From CAJMNU01 sp905214855 (GTDB lineage Bacteria > Bacillota > Clostridia > Lachnospirales > Lachnospiraceae): a DNA stretch of 64,000 nucleotides. Below the pieces are notes generated by a model. The model ran no database searches, was not told the origin of the DNA, and saw only the letters and a program-made list of their open reading frames with translations. The stretch covers positions 1-64,000 of the forward strand of contig CALADM010000020.1 in assembly GCA_937890595.1 (NCBI GenBank). The letters run 5' to 3'. Of the stretch, positions 8,332 through 16,724 are shown piece after piece; position 1 is the first letter of the stretch; every line of letters starts with the position of its first letter. Position numbers and translations under genes: made by a program.

Positions 8332-8354
8332 TTCTCTGCCTAACCAACAGAGAA
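8332..8354 (+). ncRNA. Hairpin at the 3' end of TR, start of the DGR spacer RNA
   Basis: Perfect 7-bp stem TTCTCTG / CAGAGAA with a 9-base loop, starting two bases after the TR/VR match ends. The stretch 8331-8439 between TR and the RT start codon is noncoding. In studied DGRs the spacer downstream of TR is structured and primes cDNA synthesis. A transcript spanning TR and this region is inferred. Confidence 0.5.
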
Positions 8355-8439
8355 GGAGACATTGTCCTTTCCGAAGGGATAAATAGCAAAGCCGGACGCA
8401 ATTTACTACGGTAAGTATTGCTAACACGGTGAATGATTT

Positions 8440-9636
8440 ATGAACTATGAGGAGATTGTCTGTGACGCCAACAATTTGTATAGGGCTTATAAGGCCTCTG
8501 TCAAAACCAGCAAATGGAAAGAAACAACACAGAAATTCATGATGAATTTTCTGCGGTATATCTTTTCCATTCAAGATGATTTGATAAATCGGACACTTCA
8601 AAATGGACCGACACAAGAATTCACGCTGTTTGAGAGAGGTCGAGTAAGACCTATAACAAGTATTCAAATTAGAGATCGTATTATTCGACATGTTTTATGC
8701 GATGAGATTTTACTTCCTGAAGTGAAAAAGCATATTATTTATGATAATTGTGCTTCGATAAAAGGAAGAGGAATCTCTCATCAGCGAGATAGATTCGAAG
8801 TTCATCTTCGTAAATATTATCGTTTGTATGGGAATGAAGGTTGGATATTGTTTGGAGACTTTTCTAAGTTTTATGACAATATCATTCATGAAATTGCCAA
8901 ACGAGAATTGTTGAGGCTATTTGATGACGATGAATTTATTGATTGGTTATTAACGCAAATTTTTGACGGGTTTAAAATCGATGTTTCTTACATGACAGAC
9001 GAAGAATATGCCACATGTATGACAGATACTTTCAATAAGTTGGAGTATAGAAATATTCCAGAGTCAAAGTTGACTGGTGAAAAATGGATGGAGAAATCGG
9101 TTAATATTGGCGACCAGCTATCTCAGGTTATTGGAATTTATTATCCATATCGGATCGATAATTATGTCAAGTATGTGCGAAGTCAGAAATTCTATGGAAG
9201 ATACATGGATGACTGGTATATCATGAACCCGAGCAAAGAAGAATTGTTAGATTTGCTGGATCATATTCATCAGATTGCAGAAGAATATGGAATCCATATC
9301 AATAGGAAGAAAACTCGAATTGTGAAGATTTCCAGTACATACAAATTTCTGCAAATCAAATATAGTTTGACCGATTCCGGTAAAGTAATCAAACGAATCA
9401 ATCCAAAGAGAGTTACTGCGATGCGTAGAAAACTCAAAAGGCTTGCTGTAAAAGTGAAGAATGAGGAAATTTCGTATGAAAATGTAGAAAATATGTTTCG
9501 AAGCTGGATGGGTGGTTTTTATAAACTTCTATCCAAAGAACAAAGAAAAAATTTAATAGGTCTTTACGAAGATTTATTTGAAAAATCGATTGAGATTGTC
9601 AATAAAAAGATGATTATAGTCGATAAAACAAGATAA
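8440..9636 (+). CDS. DGR reverse transcriptase
   Basis: 398 residues. RT motifs in order: RPITSIQIRDRIIRHVL (about 69-85), catalytic FGDFSKFYDNI with Asp140, the DGR-specific IGDQLSQ (223-229; group II intron and retroviral RTs have QGxxxSP here), and YMDD (Tyr255-Asp258). A thumb region with basic residues follows to about 340, then WMGGFYKLL. There is no maturase/HNH endonuclease domain, as expected for a DGR RT. It copies TR RNA with errors at adenines; the cDNA replaces VR. The start ATG follows a 109-bp spacer after TR. The coding sequence is more AT-rich than its neighbours. Confidence 0.95.
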   Translation: MNYEEIVCDANNLYRAYKASVKTSKWKETTQKFMMNFLRYIFSIQDDLINRTLQNGPTQEFTLFERGRVRPITSIQIRDRIIRHVLCDEILLPEVKKHIIYDNCASIKGRGISHQRDRFEVHLRKYYRLYGNEGWILFGDFSKFYDNIIHEIAKRELLRLFDDDEFIDWLLTQIFDGFKIDVSYMTDEEYATCMTDTFNKLEYRNIPESKLTGEKWMEKSVNIGDQLSQVIGIYYPYRIDNYVKYVRSQKFYGRYMDDWYIMNPSKEELLDLLDHIHQIAEEYGIHINRKKTRIVKISSTYKFLQIKYSLTDSGKVIKRINPKRVTAMRRKLKRLAVKVKNEEISYENVENMFRSWMGGFYKLLSKEQRKNLIGLYEDLFEKSIEIVNKKMIIVDKTR

Positions 9637-9654
9637 ATATGGGAGGGTACCTAT

Positions 9655-9978
9655 ATGGAGCCATGGTTTCAAATGGTAGCGACGATTGTATGTGCAGTTG
9701 TCGCTTCTTCTGGTTTTTGGGCATACATCCAGAAGAGAAGCGAGAAAAAAGATGTGAGAACACAGATGTTGATTGGGCTTGCTCATGACAGAATCGTATA
9801 TCTTGGCATGTCCTATATCGATCGGGGTTGGATTACGCAGGATGAATATGAAAATCTGCATGATTATCTCTATAAGCCTTATGAAAAAATGGGAGGAAAT
9901 GGTTCGGCGAAGAAAGTTATGTCGGAAGTCAACAAACTACCCATTCATAAATCAACATATACTCAAAAAAATCAGTAG
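9655..9978 (+). CDS. Small membrane-anchored phage protein
   Basis: 107 residues with RBS GGGAGGG upstream. One N-terminal membrane segment (about 7-25, VATIVCAVVASSGFWAYI) is followed by a charged cytoplasmic tail containing GWITQDEYENL. Such one-pass proteins often precede the holin in Clostridia phages, so a role in lysis control is possible. Function not recognised from sequence. Confidence 0.6.
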   Translation: MEPWFQMVATIVCAVVASSGFWAYIQKRSEKKDVRTQMLIGLAHDRIVYLGMSYIDRGWITQDEYENLHDYLYKPYEKMGGNGSAKKVMSEVNKLPIHKSTYTQKNQ

Positions 9979-9990
9979 GAGGAATCAATC

Positions 9991-10284
9991 ATGGAACAGA
10001 TTATGAATTATGTAAAACCGGAACTGATTGTTGTAGCGATTGTTCTGTATTTCTGCGGAATGGCATTGAAGCAGACACAGGTGGTTAAGGATAAATATAT
10101 CCCTATGCTTCTGGGGGCAGGAGGAATCGTTCTTTGTGGAATTTGGGTTCTGGCAACATCGCCATTAGGTAACGGTCAGGAGATTGCTATGGCGGTCTTT
10201 ACAGCAATTGTTCAGGGGATTTTAATGGCAGGTCTCAGTAATTATGTAAATCAGATTATCAAACAGGCAAATAAAAATGAGTAA
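9991..10284 (+). CDS. Phage holin (Hol44 / superfamily V type)
   Basis: 97 residues, RBS AGGAGG upstream. Pattern MEQIMNYVKPELIVVAIVLY, then KDKYIPMLLGAGGIVLCGIW and a third hydrophobic stretch MAVFTAIVQGILMAGLSNYV, with a Lys/Asn-rich tail, as in the Hol44-like holins of Firmicute prophages. It would permeabilise the membrane at the end of infection. A hairpin terminator follows directly. No endolysin gene is next to it, which is unusual. Confidence 0.75.
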   Translation: MEQIMNYVKPELIVVAIVLYFCGMALKQTQVVKDKYIPMLLGAGGIVLCGIWVLATSPLGNGQEIAMAVFTAIVQGILMAGLSNYVNQIIKQANKNE

Positions 10285-10287
10285 TTA

Positions 10288-10310
10288 GAGCGGGAAACCG
10301 TTCTTTTTTA
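10288..10310 (+). terminator. Rho-independent terminator after the holin gene
   Basis: Stem GAGCGG / CCGTTC (one G-U pair) with a GAAA loop, followed by seven T residues. It begins three bases after the holin stop and separates the late operon from the two small paralogous genes downstream. Confidence 0.75.
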
Positions 10311-10336
10311 TTTTTAAAAGAGAGGATGATACGAAT

Positions 10337-10918
10337 ATGGCTATTAACAAAGTAATTTATGGTGGACGGACACTGATCGATTTAAGTGGCGATACTGTCA
10401 CTGCTGATAAAATTCTCGATGGATTTACAGCTCATGATAAAAAAGGAGAGACTATCACCGGTACTTGTAAGTACGATGTAGATTCTAGTGATGCGACGGC
10501 TGCTGTTGCTGAAATTCTTCAGGGAAAGACCGCTTATGTAAGAGGTAAGAAACTGACTGGTACTATGAAAAACAATAGTGCTGTGGCTGGAACAATTTCT
10601 TCTAAGGATGAGCAATATACAGTTCCTCAGGGATATCATGATGGTTCTGGTAAAGTTGGAATTGTAGATACAGAAAAAGAAAAATTGGTTCCTGCTAATA
10701 TTCGAGAGGGTATTACGTTGCTTGGCGTTGAGGGAACGATGTCCGGAACAGAAGACGCCAAACCACAGGCCAAGACAGTTACACCGAAAACCACAGAACA
10801 GACTGTATTACCAGATACTGAAGAAGGATATAACTACTTATCACAGGTTACAGTTGCAGCAATTCCGTATCAGGAAAGTGAAAATCCCGCTGGAGGTACC
10901 ACGGTAACTATCGGGTAG
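10337..10918 (+). CDS. Phage structural-type protein with repeated small domains
   Basis: 193 residues, RBS AGAGAGG upstream. The opening MAINKVIYGGRTLIDLSGDT, followed by GFTAHDKKGETITGT, is a common module in gut phages; related GxKxxGTM units recur (GKKLTGTMKNN, LLGVEGTMSG). A Thr/Pro-rich segment (KTVTPKTTEQ) precedes a beta-rich end. Probably an appendage or decoration protein. The next gene repeats the first ~45 residues, so the pair arose by duplication. Lying after the holin and its terminator, it may be a lysogen-expressed or moron-type gene. Confidence 0.55.
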   Translation: MAINKVIYGGRTLIDLSGDTVTADKILDGFTAHDKKGETITGTCKYDVDSSDATAAVAEILQGKTAYVRGKKLTGTMKNNSAVAGTISSKDEQYTVPQGYHDGSGKVGIVDTEKEKLVPANIREGITLLGVEGTMSGTEDAKPQAKTVTPKTTEQTVLPDTEEGYNYLSQVTVAAIPYQESENPAGGTTVTIG

Positions 10919-10931
10919 AAGGGAGGCTTAA

Positions 10932-11183
10932 ATGGCTACAAGTAAAGTCGTTTATAGCGGTAAGACCCTCATAGATCTGACCGAGGATACAATCACAGAG
11001 GAAACATTGTTGCGAGGTTATACAGCGCATAAAGCGGACGGTACAAAAATTGTAGGGACCGCATTTAAAGACTACCCTTCGAGATATTCGTTTCTCGATA
11101 CCCTTCAGGATTCAAAGGGGGAGAATATCCTTGATAAAGCGAATAATGTAATACAGGGTGAAACGGTGTATAAAAAAGTGTAG
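10932..11183 (+). CDS. Short paralogue of the preceding phage protein
   Basis: 83 residues, RBS GAAGGGAGG upstream. Residues 1-48 (MATSKVVYSGKTLIDLTEDT, then GYTAHKADGTKIVGTAF) align with the start of the previous gene, while the tail (SFLDTLQDSKGENILDKAN) is different. It could be a complete small protein or a longer gene truncated when the prophage end formed. It is the last phage-like gene before host DNA. Confidence 0.55.
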   Translation: MATSKVVYSGKTLIDLTEDTITEETLLRGYTAHKADGTKIVGTAFKDYPSRYSFLDTLQDSKGENILDKANNVIQGETVYKKV

Positions 11184-11199
11184 AAATGTCGTTTATTTC

Positions 11200-11290
11200 T
11201 TGAGTATTCCTACATTTTGCTGGAAGAAATGGCTTAAAATCAAGGTTTCCTGTTTCCATCGAAGAAGCTGCTAAGGCTGGTAAGTTCTAA
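11200..11290 (+). pseudogene. Possible 3' fragment of a host gene at the prophage right end
   Basis: After a TGA near 11200 a frame stays open for about 28 codons and ends ...FPVSIEEAAKAGKF at the TAA at 11288-11290, directly before a strong terminator. It has no start codon or RBS. The plain reading is the C-terminal end of a host gene left at the right attachment junction, but the parent gene is not recognised and chance cannot be excluded. Confidence 0.3.
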
Positions 11291-11302
11291 TATTGCACAT
11301 CA

Positions 11303-11344
11303 AAAGGCTTCTGCTACATATATTCAGCAGAAGCCTTTCTTTTT
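11303..11344 (+). terminator. Strong Rho-independent terminator at the prophage/host junction
   Basis: 13-bp perfect stem (AAAGGCTTCTGCT at 11303-11315 paired with 11326-11338) with a 10-base loop, followed by CTTTTTT. It would end + strand transcription coming out of the prophage or from the possible host gene fragment. The remaining bases to 11452 are AT-rich with no feature seen. Confidence 0.85.
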
Positions 11345-11452
11345 TATCCTATCAAACAGTCCTATATCTGATCCCACATTTTATTTCATCCCACATTTAT
11401 CTTACATTTTAATTTCATTCCATACTCTACCTTATCTACTTATCTAACTTAT

Positions 11453-12841
11453 CTAGATTATTCCTTCTCTGTCCCGTTCCCTTTTATCCAACTCTTTCAG
11501 CTCTCTCAAAATCCCCCACATGATCACAGTGGCAAGCACAAAAGTCAAGATATCTGCGACTGGCTGGGCATATACAATGCCATACATACCAAACATCTTT
11601 GGAAGGATCAAAAGCATCGGAATCAGGCAGATCCCCTGCCGCCCCATTGCGACCAGAGATGCACGGAAACCATATCCAATCGACTGTGACAGCATATTTG
11701 CCATGATGATCCACGCTTGGATTGGAAGTGTCAGTACTTGGAGACGCAATGCCAGTGTCCCGATCTGAATAACCTCCAGATCTTCTTTTCTGAATGCTGT
11801 AACGATCGGTTCTGCAAACGCAAATGTAACTACGCCAAAGACCGTCAGCATGACCACTGCAACTTTCACACAAAACCAGAAGGCATGAAGGACACGATCA
11901 TAGCGCTTCGCTCCAAAATTAAAACCACATACCGGCTGGAATCCCTGTCCAAATCCAATCAATGCTGAGTTCACAAACATCATGAAACGGCTGACAATGG
12001 ACATTGCAGCAATTGCGGCATCCCCATATGGTCCTGCCATGACATTTAAAATAATCACGGAGACACTGGCAATTCCCTGCCTGCAAAAGGAAGGAAGTCC
12101 TGCATGAAGGATCTTCGCATACATTTTGACAGATGGACGAAAATGGCAAAAACGGATGTGGATACATCCTTTTTGAAAATTACACTGAGCAAGTAAGATC
12201 AAAAAACTGATAAGCTGGCTGAGGGCTGTGGCAATCGCTGCACCGGATGTCCCCATTCCCAATCCAAAGATAAAGATCGGATCCAAGATCATATTTAAAA
12301 TCCCGCCTGTCGTGATTCCTATCATTGCATAGACTGCATTTCCCTGATAGCGCAAAAGATTGTTCATCACAAAAGAACACATCATAAAAGGGGCTGCAAG
12401 AAAAATATATCTTGCATAATCCTTTGCATAAGGAGCGATCGTTTCCGTTGCTCCCAGAATACGTACCAGTGGATCTACAAAAATAGTTCCAAAAATTGCA
12501 ATCAGGATACCGACTGCCATGGCAGTAAAAAAGCCAACTGCCGCGTATCGGTCTGCCTCTTCATATTCCTGCCGTCCCAGATGCCTTGAAATACAGTTAC
12601 CGCTTCCCATTCCCAGAGTAAAAGCGATCGCCTGTATCATTGACATTGCAGAAAATATGACACCAACTGCTCCAGAAGCACTTGTGCCGATCTGGCTTAC
12701 AAAAAAAGTATCTGCCATATTGTAGATCGATGTCACCAACATACTGATGATCGTAGGGATTGCCAGACCGGGGATCAAGCGTTCTATTGGTGTTTCCACC
12801 ATCTGATGGAATTTTTCTTCCTGTGTCAAAGCTCGTTTCAT
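11453..12841 (-). CDS. MATE family efflux transporter
   Basis: 462 residues, about 12 membrane segments in two similar halves, as in the MATE family of Na+ or H+ coupled multidrug exporters. The N-terminal motif PTIISMLVTSIYNMADTFFV is characteristic. Its ATG overlaps the stop of the upstream MATE gene (ATGA), so the two are translationally coupled. Substrate unknown. The C-terminus (LKELDKRERDREGII) is charged. The pair could act together or be a duplication with different substrates. Confidence 0.93.
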   Translation of the reverse strand: MKRALTQEEKFHQMVETPIERLIPGLAIPTIISMLVTSIYNMADTFFVSQIGTSASGAVGVIFSAMSMIQAIAFTLGMGSGNCISRHLGRQEYEEADRYAAVGFFTAMAVGILIAIFGTIFVDPLVRILGATETIAPYAKDYARYIFLAAPFMMCSFVMNNLLRYQGNAVYAMIGITTGGILNMILDPIFIFGLGMGTSGAAIATALSQLISFLILLAQCNFQKGCIHIRFCHFRPSVKMYAKILHAGLPSFCRQGIASVSVIILNVMAGPYGDAAIAAMSIVSRFMMFVNSALIGFGQGFQPVCGFNFGAKRYDRVLHAFWFCVKVAVVMLTVFGVVTFAFAEPIVTAFRKEDLEVIQIGTLALRLQVLTLPIQAWIIMANMLSQSIGYGFRASLVAMGRQGICLIPMLLILPKMFGMYGIVYAQPVADILTFVLATVIMWGILRELKELDKRERDREGII

Positions 12842-14205
12842 ACTCTACTCTGCTCTCTTTCCGTTTTTTTCATCATAAATTTTATAAAGATCATAAAGCT
12901 AACAAAGAAAATGATACCTTTGGCAATACTGGATAAAGAAAATGCCCACCAGATTCCATCCAGTCCCAGTGTTGTAGAAGAAAGCAGGATCGCCAGAGGA
13001 ATTCTTGCTGATGTCAATAGAATGCTGATGATCGCTGGCTGTATCGTTTTTCCAAGTCCTGAGAAAGCTCCCACTGTCGTGATCTCAATACACATCAAAA
13101 GCTGACTGTAACCTAAAATGCGCAGATACTGGATCCCATCCGGAAGGATAGATGCATCTTTTATAAAGAGCCCAAAGATTGGTCCTGGAACAAAGATCAA
13201 TACAGCTGATGTAAAACAGCCCCAAAGGATCATTGTCCCAACGGCTGTCAGATATCCCTTTTTGACACGTTTCATCTGTCTGCTTCCATAATTTTGACCA
13301 ATAAAGGAATTTACAGCAGCCGCAAAACCTTCTGCTGTCAGATAAGAGATCGACTCAATCTGGCTTCCCACTCTCTGGACAGCCACAGCAGTATCCCCAA
13401 AGCCTGCCACCATTCTCGTCAACGCCATAGAAATGCTGGTATAGATCAGGTTTTGTATGGAAGACGGCAATCCGATCTGGATCATCACACGGATATGACT
13501 CCATGGTGTTTTCTTCAAAATATGGATTTTATCAAACAACAAAGTATCCTTTTTGGCTGCTGCCAAGAAGACAAAGACAACAATGATCTGTGCACTGACA
13601 GTTGCCAAGGCTGCTCCCACTGCTCCCATTGCCGGGATTGGTCCAATCCCAAAGATCAAAACCGGATCTAAGATCATATTGGCGATAAGCCCCACACTGT
13701 TTGCCACAAACGGTGTCTTACTGTCTCCCGATGCTGTCAGGACTCCTGTAAAGATCGAACTCAAAAAAGTAAACAAAATACAACCACAAGTAATCCTAAG
13801 ATATTTTTCTGCATCCGCAATGATAGCCGGACTGCTCAGACCATAAAATCCGATCAATGGTTTCGCTGCCATCACAGCGATCAATCCATACACAGCAGCA
13901 AATAAAATGGCGATCTGAAATGCGCCCTGTGCATATAAAGCTGCCTCTTTTTCGTCTTTCTCTCCCAGAGAATGTGCGACCTTCACCTGTCCTCCCATTC
14001 TCGCTAAGGCAACCACTCCCTGTGAAAGCCAGACATACATTCCTGCAGATCCGACTGCCGTCACCGCATCCGCTCCTACTCTTCCGATCCATGCCATATC
14101 TGTCAGATTATATGCCATCTGTACCATTGCAGTTGCCATGATCGGAATGGCAAGTTTTGTCAAAGATGGAAGAATCGGTCCTTCCAGCATGTTAATTTTC
14201 TTCAT
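12838..14205 (-). CDS. MATE family efflux transporter (first of a coupled pair)
   Basis: About 455 residues from the ATG at 14205 (MKKINMLEGPILPSLTKLAI), preferred over an in-frame start 54 bases upstream because of an AAGGA element and family pattern. Twelve predicted membrane segments. Conserved PIMATAMVQMAYNLTDMAWIG near the start and a second-half copy GLPSSIQNLIYTSISMALT. The two MATE proteins are clearly diverged in sequence, so this is an old pair. About 120 bp upstream are free of genes. Confidence 0.93.
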   Translation of the reverse strand: MKKINMLEGPILPSLTKLAIPIMATAMVQMAYNLTDMAWIGRVGADAVTAVGSAGMYVWLSQGVVALARMGGQVKVAHSLGEKDEKEAALYAQGAFQIAILFAAVYGLIAVMAAKPLIGFYGLSSPAIIADAEKYLRITCGCILFTFLSSIFTGVLTASGDSKTPFVANSVGLIANMILDPVLIFGIGPIPAMGAVGAALATVSAQIIVVFVFLAAAKKDTLLFDKIHILKKTPWSHIRVMIQIGLPSSIQNLIYTSISMALTRMVAGFGDTAVAVQRVGSQIESISYLTAEGFAAAVNSFIGQNYGSRQMKRVKKGYLTAVGTMILWGCFTSAVLIFVPGPIFGLFIKDASILPDGIQYLRILGYSQLLMCIEITTVGAFSGLGKTIQPAIISILLTSARIPLAILLSSTTLGLDGIWWAFSLSSIAKGIIFFVSFMIFIKFMMKKTEREQSRV

Positions 14206-14378
14206 AACCTTTTCCTTTTCGTAAATGAAATGGATGCCCAGCCGCATTGGACCAGACATCCTTTTTACTGATTTTTTCCGTTCTCTTTCTCACCCTGATC
14301 CTCATACAGAATAAGTACTAAGCACCTTAAAAACGCTCTCCATTCTATGAGGCTTTCTTCTGTCTTTTCTCTGTCTTT

Positions 14379-15788
14379 TTATGCTTTTTTAGGCTTAGAA
14401 GACAGATATTCATGGATTCCTTTTGCTCCTGTCTTTCCAGCTTCCATTGCAAGAATAACAGTAGCTGCACCTGTAACAGCGTCTCCACCGGCAAACACGC
14501 CTTCACGGCTTGTCTGACCTGTCGTTTCTTCTGCCACGATACATTTGCGTTTATTGATCTCTAAGCCATCTGTTGTGTTGGAAATCAGTGGATTTGGGCT
14601 TGTTCCCAGTGACATGATAACGGTATCCACATCGATCGTATAATCAGAACCTTCCACCTCTACTGGTCTTCTTCTTCCGGATGCATCTGGTTCACCCAGT
14701 TCCATCTTTCTTACTACCATTCCATTGACATGTCCTGTCTCATCCGTCAGGATCTCTACCGGATTCGTCAAAAGATCAAAGATGATGCCCTCTTCCTTTG
14801 CATGATGTACTTCTTCCACACGAGCCGGAAGTTCTGCCTCACTTCTTCTATATACCACATGGACCTCAGCTCCCAGACGCAGTGCTGTTCTTGCTGCATC
14901 CATTGCCACGTTTCCACCGCCGACAACTGCCACTTTTTTTCCTGCTGCGATCGGAGTATCATAATCGTCACGGAATGCCTTCATCAGATTGCTTCTTGTC
15001 AGGTACTCATTTGCAGAGAACACACCATTTGCATTCTCTCCCGGAATTCCCATAAATTTTGGAAGACCTGCTCCAGATCCGATAAAGACTGCCTCAAAGC
15101 CTTCTTCATCAAACAGCTCATCAATCGTAACTGTTTTTCCGATGATCACATTTGTCTCAATGGTAACACCCAGTTTCTTTACATTTTCAATCTCTGAGCG
15201 CACAACTGTATTCTTAGGAAGACGGAACTCAGGAATACCGTAGGTCAATACACCGCCCGGCTCATGGAGTGCCTCAAAAATCGTCACATCATAGCCCAGT
15301 TTTGCCAAATCTCCGGCACAGGTAAGTCCTGCTGGACCGGAACCTATCACAGCTACTTTTCTTCCCAGCTTCTCCTCTGCTGCCTTAGGAACAAAACCAT
15401 TTTCTCTGGACCAGTCTGCCACAAATCTCTCCAATTTTCCGATGGAGATCGGCTCTCCCTTGATGCCACGGATACAAACGCCTTCACATTGGCTCTCCTG
15501 TGGGCAGACACGACCACAGACTGCCGGAAGGGCAGAAGACAGTGCGATCACATTCGCTGCACCTTCGATATCTCCTTCCTGTACTTTTGCGATAAAATCC
15601 GGAATATGAATAGAAACAGGACATCCTGTCATACATTTTGCATTCTTACATTTTAAACATCTGGAAGCCTCCACCTGTGCCTCTTCCATACTGTATCCAA
15701 GGCATACTTCCTCAAAGTTTGTTGCTCTTACCTTCGGATCCTGCTCACGAACAGGTACTTTTTTCATCATATCTACTGTAACAGCCAT
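14379..15788 (-). CDS. nfnB: NfnB/GltA-like NADPH-dependent flavoprotein oxidoreductase
   Basis: 469 residues. N-terminal iron-sulfur region with CLKCKNAKCMTGCP (43-56) and CGRVCPQESQCEGVC (about 91-105); then FAD site GSGPAGLTCAGDLAKLGYDV (148-167) and NAD(P) site VVGGGNVAMDAARTALRLGA. The length matches the stand-alone GltD/NfnB/SudA family. Its ATG overlaps by one base the stop of the partner gene, which is a ferredoxin-NADP reductase-like subunit. Such pairs form NfnAB, which bifurcates electrons between NADH, ferredoxin and NADPH. No glutamate synthase large subunit is nearby, favouring Nfn over glutamate synthesis. Confidence 0.85.
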   Translation of the reverse strand: MAVTVDMMKKVPVREQDPKVRATNFEEVCLGYSMEEAQVEASRCLKCKNAKCMTGCPVSIHIPDFIAKVQEGDIEGAANVIALSSALPAVCGRVCPQESQCEGVCIRGIKGEPISIGKLERFVADWSRENGFVPKAAEEKLGRKVAVIGSGPAGLTCAGDLAKLGYDVTIFEALHEPGGVLTYGIPEFRLPKNTVVRSEIENVKKLGVTIETNVIIGKTVTIDELFDEEGFEAVFIGSGAGLPKFMGIPGENANGVFSANEYLTRSNLMKAFRDDYDTPIAAGKKVAVVGGGNVAMDAARTALRLGAEVHVVYRRSEAELPARVEEVHHAKEEGIIFDLLTNPVEILTDETGHVNGMVVRKMELGEPDASGRRRPVEVEGSDYTIDVDTVIMSLGTSPNPLISNTTDGLEINKRKCIVAEETTGQTSREGVFAGGDAVTGAATVILAMEAGKTGAKGIHEYLSSKPKKA

Positions 15789-16678
15789 TATTCGTCACCT
15801 CCGCAATGTCCGCATCCGCCATGATGAGTCTTGCCCTCTCTCAAACGGAGAATGGCTCTGCCCTCTTCTGTCTTATACATCTGCTGTCTCTTCATCGCCT
15901 CATCAAAATTCACTTTATGTCCGTCAAACTCAGGACCATCTACACAGGCAAACTTTACCTCTCCTCCTACACTGACACGGCAGGCACCACACATGCCTGT
16001 TCCGTCTACCATGATCGGATTTAAGCTGACGATGGTTGGGATCTCCAGTTCTTTTGTCAAAAGGCAGACAAATTTCATCATGATCATCGGTCCGATCGCT
16101 ACACAGACATCATATTTCTTGCCCTGATTCTGTACCAGATCTTTGATCACATCCGTTACCATGCCCTTGCGTCCATTCGATCCGTCATCTGTAGTCACAT
16201 ACAGATTCCCTGCTACCTTCTCCATCTCATCTGCAAGGATGACAAGATCTTTATTCTTTGCTCCAATGATGACATCCACATCAATGCCATGCTCTCTCAT
16301 CCATTTTACCTGCGGATATACTGGTGCAGTACCTACACCTCCGGCAACAAACAGATATTTTCTCTTCTTTACTTCTTCCAGATCATCTTTTACAAACTCA
16401 GATGATTGTCCAAGAGGTCCTACCACATCCTGAAAACTGTCTCCTACCTTAAGCTCTGCCATCTTCTCCGTGGAAGCGCCTACAATCTGAAATACGATTG
16501 TAACCCATCCGGCTTCTCTGTCAAAGTCACAGATTGTCAGAGGGATACGTTCTCCCACCTCATCCATCTTTACGATCAGGAACTCACCTGGCTGACAGGA
16601 CTTTGCTATTCTAGGAGCTTCTACATCCATCAGATAAATTTTATCTACCAGCTTTTCCGCTTTTAAAATCTTGTACAT
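15788..16678 (-). CDS. nfnA: NfnA/SudB-like ferredoxin-NADP reductase subunit
   Basis: 296 residues, RBS GAGGAGG just upstream. FAD-binding motif RIPLTICDFD (about 49-58), NAD site VAGGVGTAPVYPQVKW, and a C-terminal [2Fe-2S]-type cysteine set GTGMCGACRVSVGG with a later Cys (KFACVDGP), as in dihydroorotate dehydrogenase electron-transfer subunits. It ends in a His/Gly/Cys stretch THHGGCGHCGG that may bind metal. It overlaps the next gene and together they form an NfnAB-like complex. The alternative is a SudAB-type sulfide dehydrogenase; the genes alone do not decide. Confidence 0.85.
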   Translation of the reverse strand: MYKILKAEKLVDKIYLMDVEAPRIAKSCQPGEFLIVKMDEVGERIPLTICDFDREAGWVTIVFQIVGASTEKMAELKVGDSFQDVVGPLGQSSEFVKDDLEEVKKRKYLFVAGGVGTAPVYPQVKWMREHGIDVDVIIGAKNKDLVILADEMEKVAGNLYVTTDDGSNGRKGMVTDVIKDLVQNQGKKYDVCVAIGPMIMMKFVCLLTKELEIPTIVSLNPIMVDGTGMCGACRVSVGGEVKFACVDGPEFDGHKVNFDEAMKRQQMYKTEEGRAILRLREGKTHHGGCGHCGGDE

Positions 16679-16724
16679 CTCATTCCTCCTCTTTTCTCTG
16701 CACGATATCCGTTTTTTCTGCTTC

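Noticed and set aside
8440..9636. RT as part of a group II intron or retron
   Set aside because: No maturase/HNH domain or intron domain V sequence; the IGxxxSQ motif and adjacent TR/VR identify a DGR.
11184..11300. tRNA gene as the prophage attachment site
   Set aside because: The stretch has no T-arm (GGTTCGAATCC-like) sequence and cannot fold as a tRNA by eye; a protein-coding 3' end fits better.
13294..13846. Overlapping + strand frames opposite the MATE genes
   Set aside because: Composition is that of an antisense membrane-protein gene; no RBS or recognisable motif.
14379..16678. Glutamate synthase operon
   Set aside because: No large glutamine-amidotransferase subunit is present, and the partner is a ferredoxin-NADP reductase-like subunit, favouring an Nfn-type complex.
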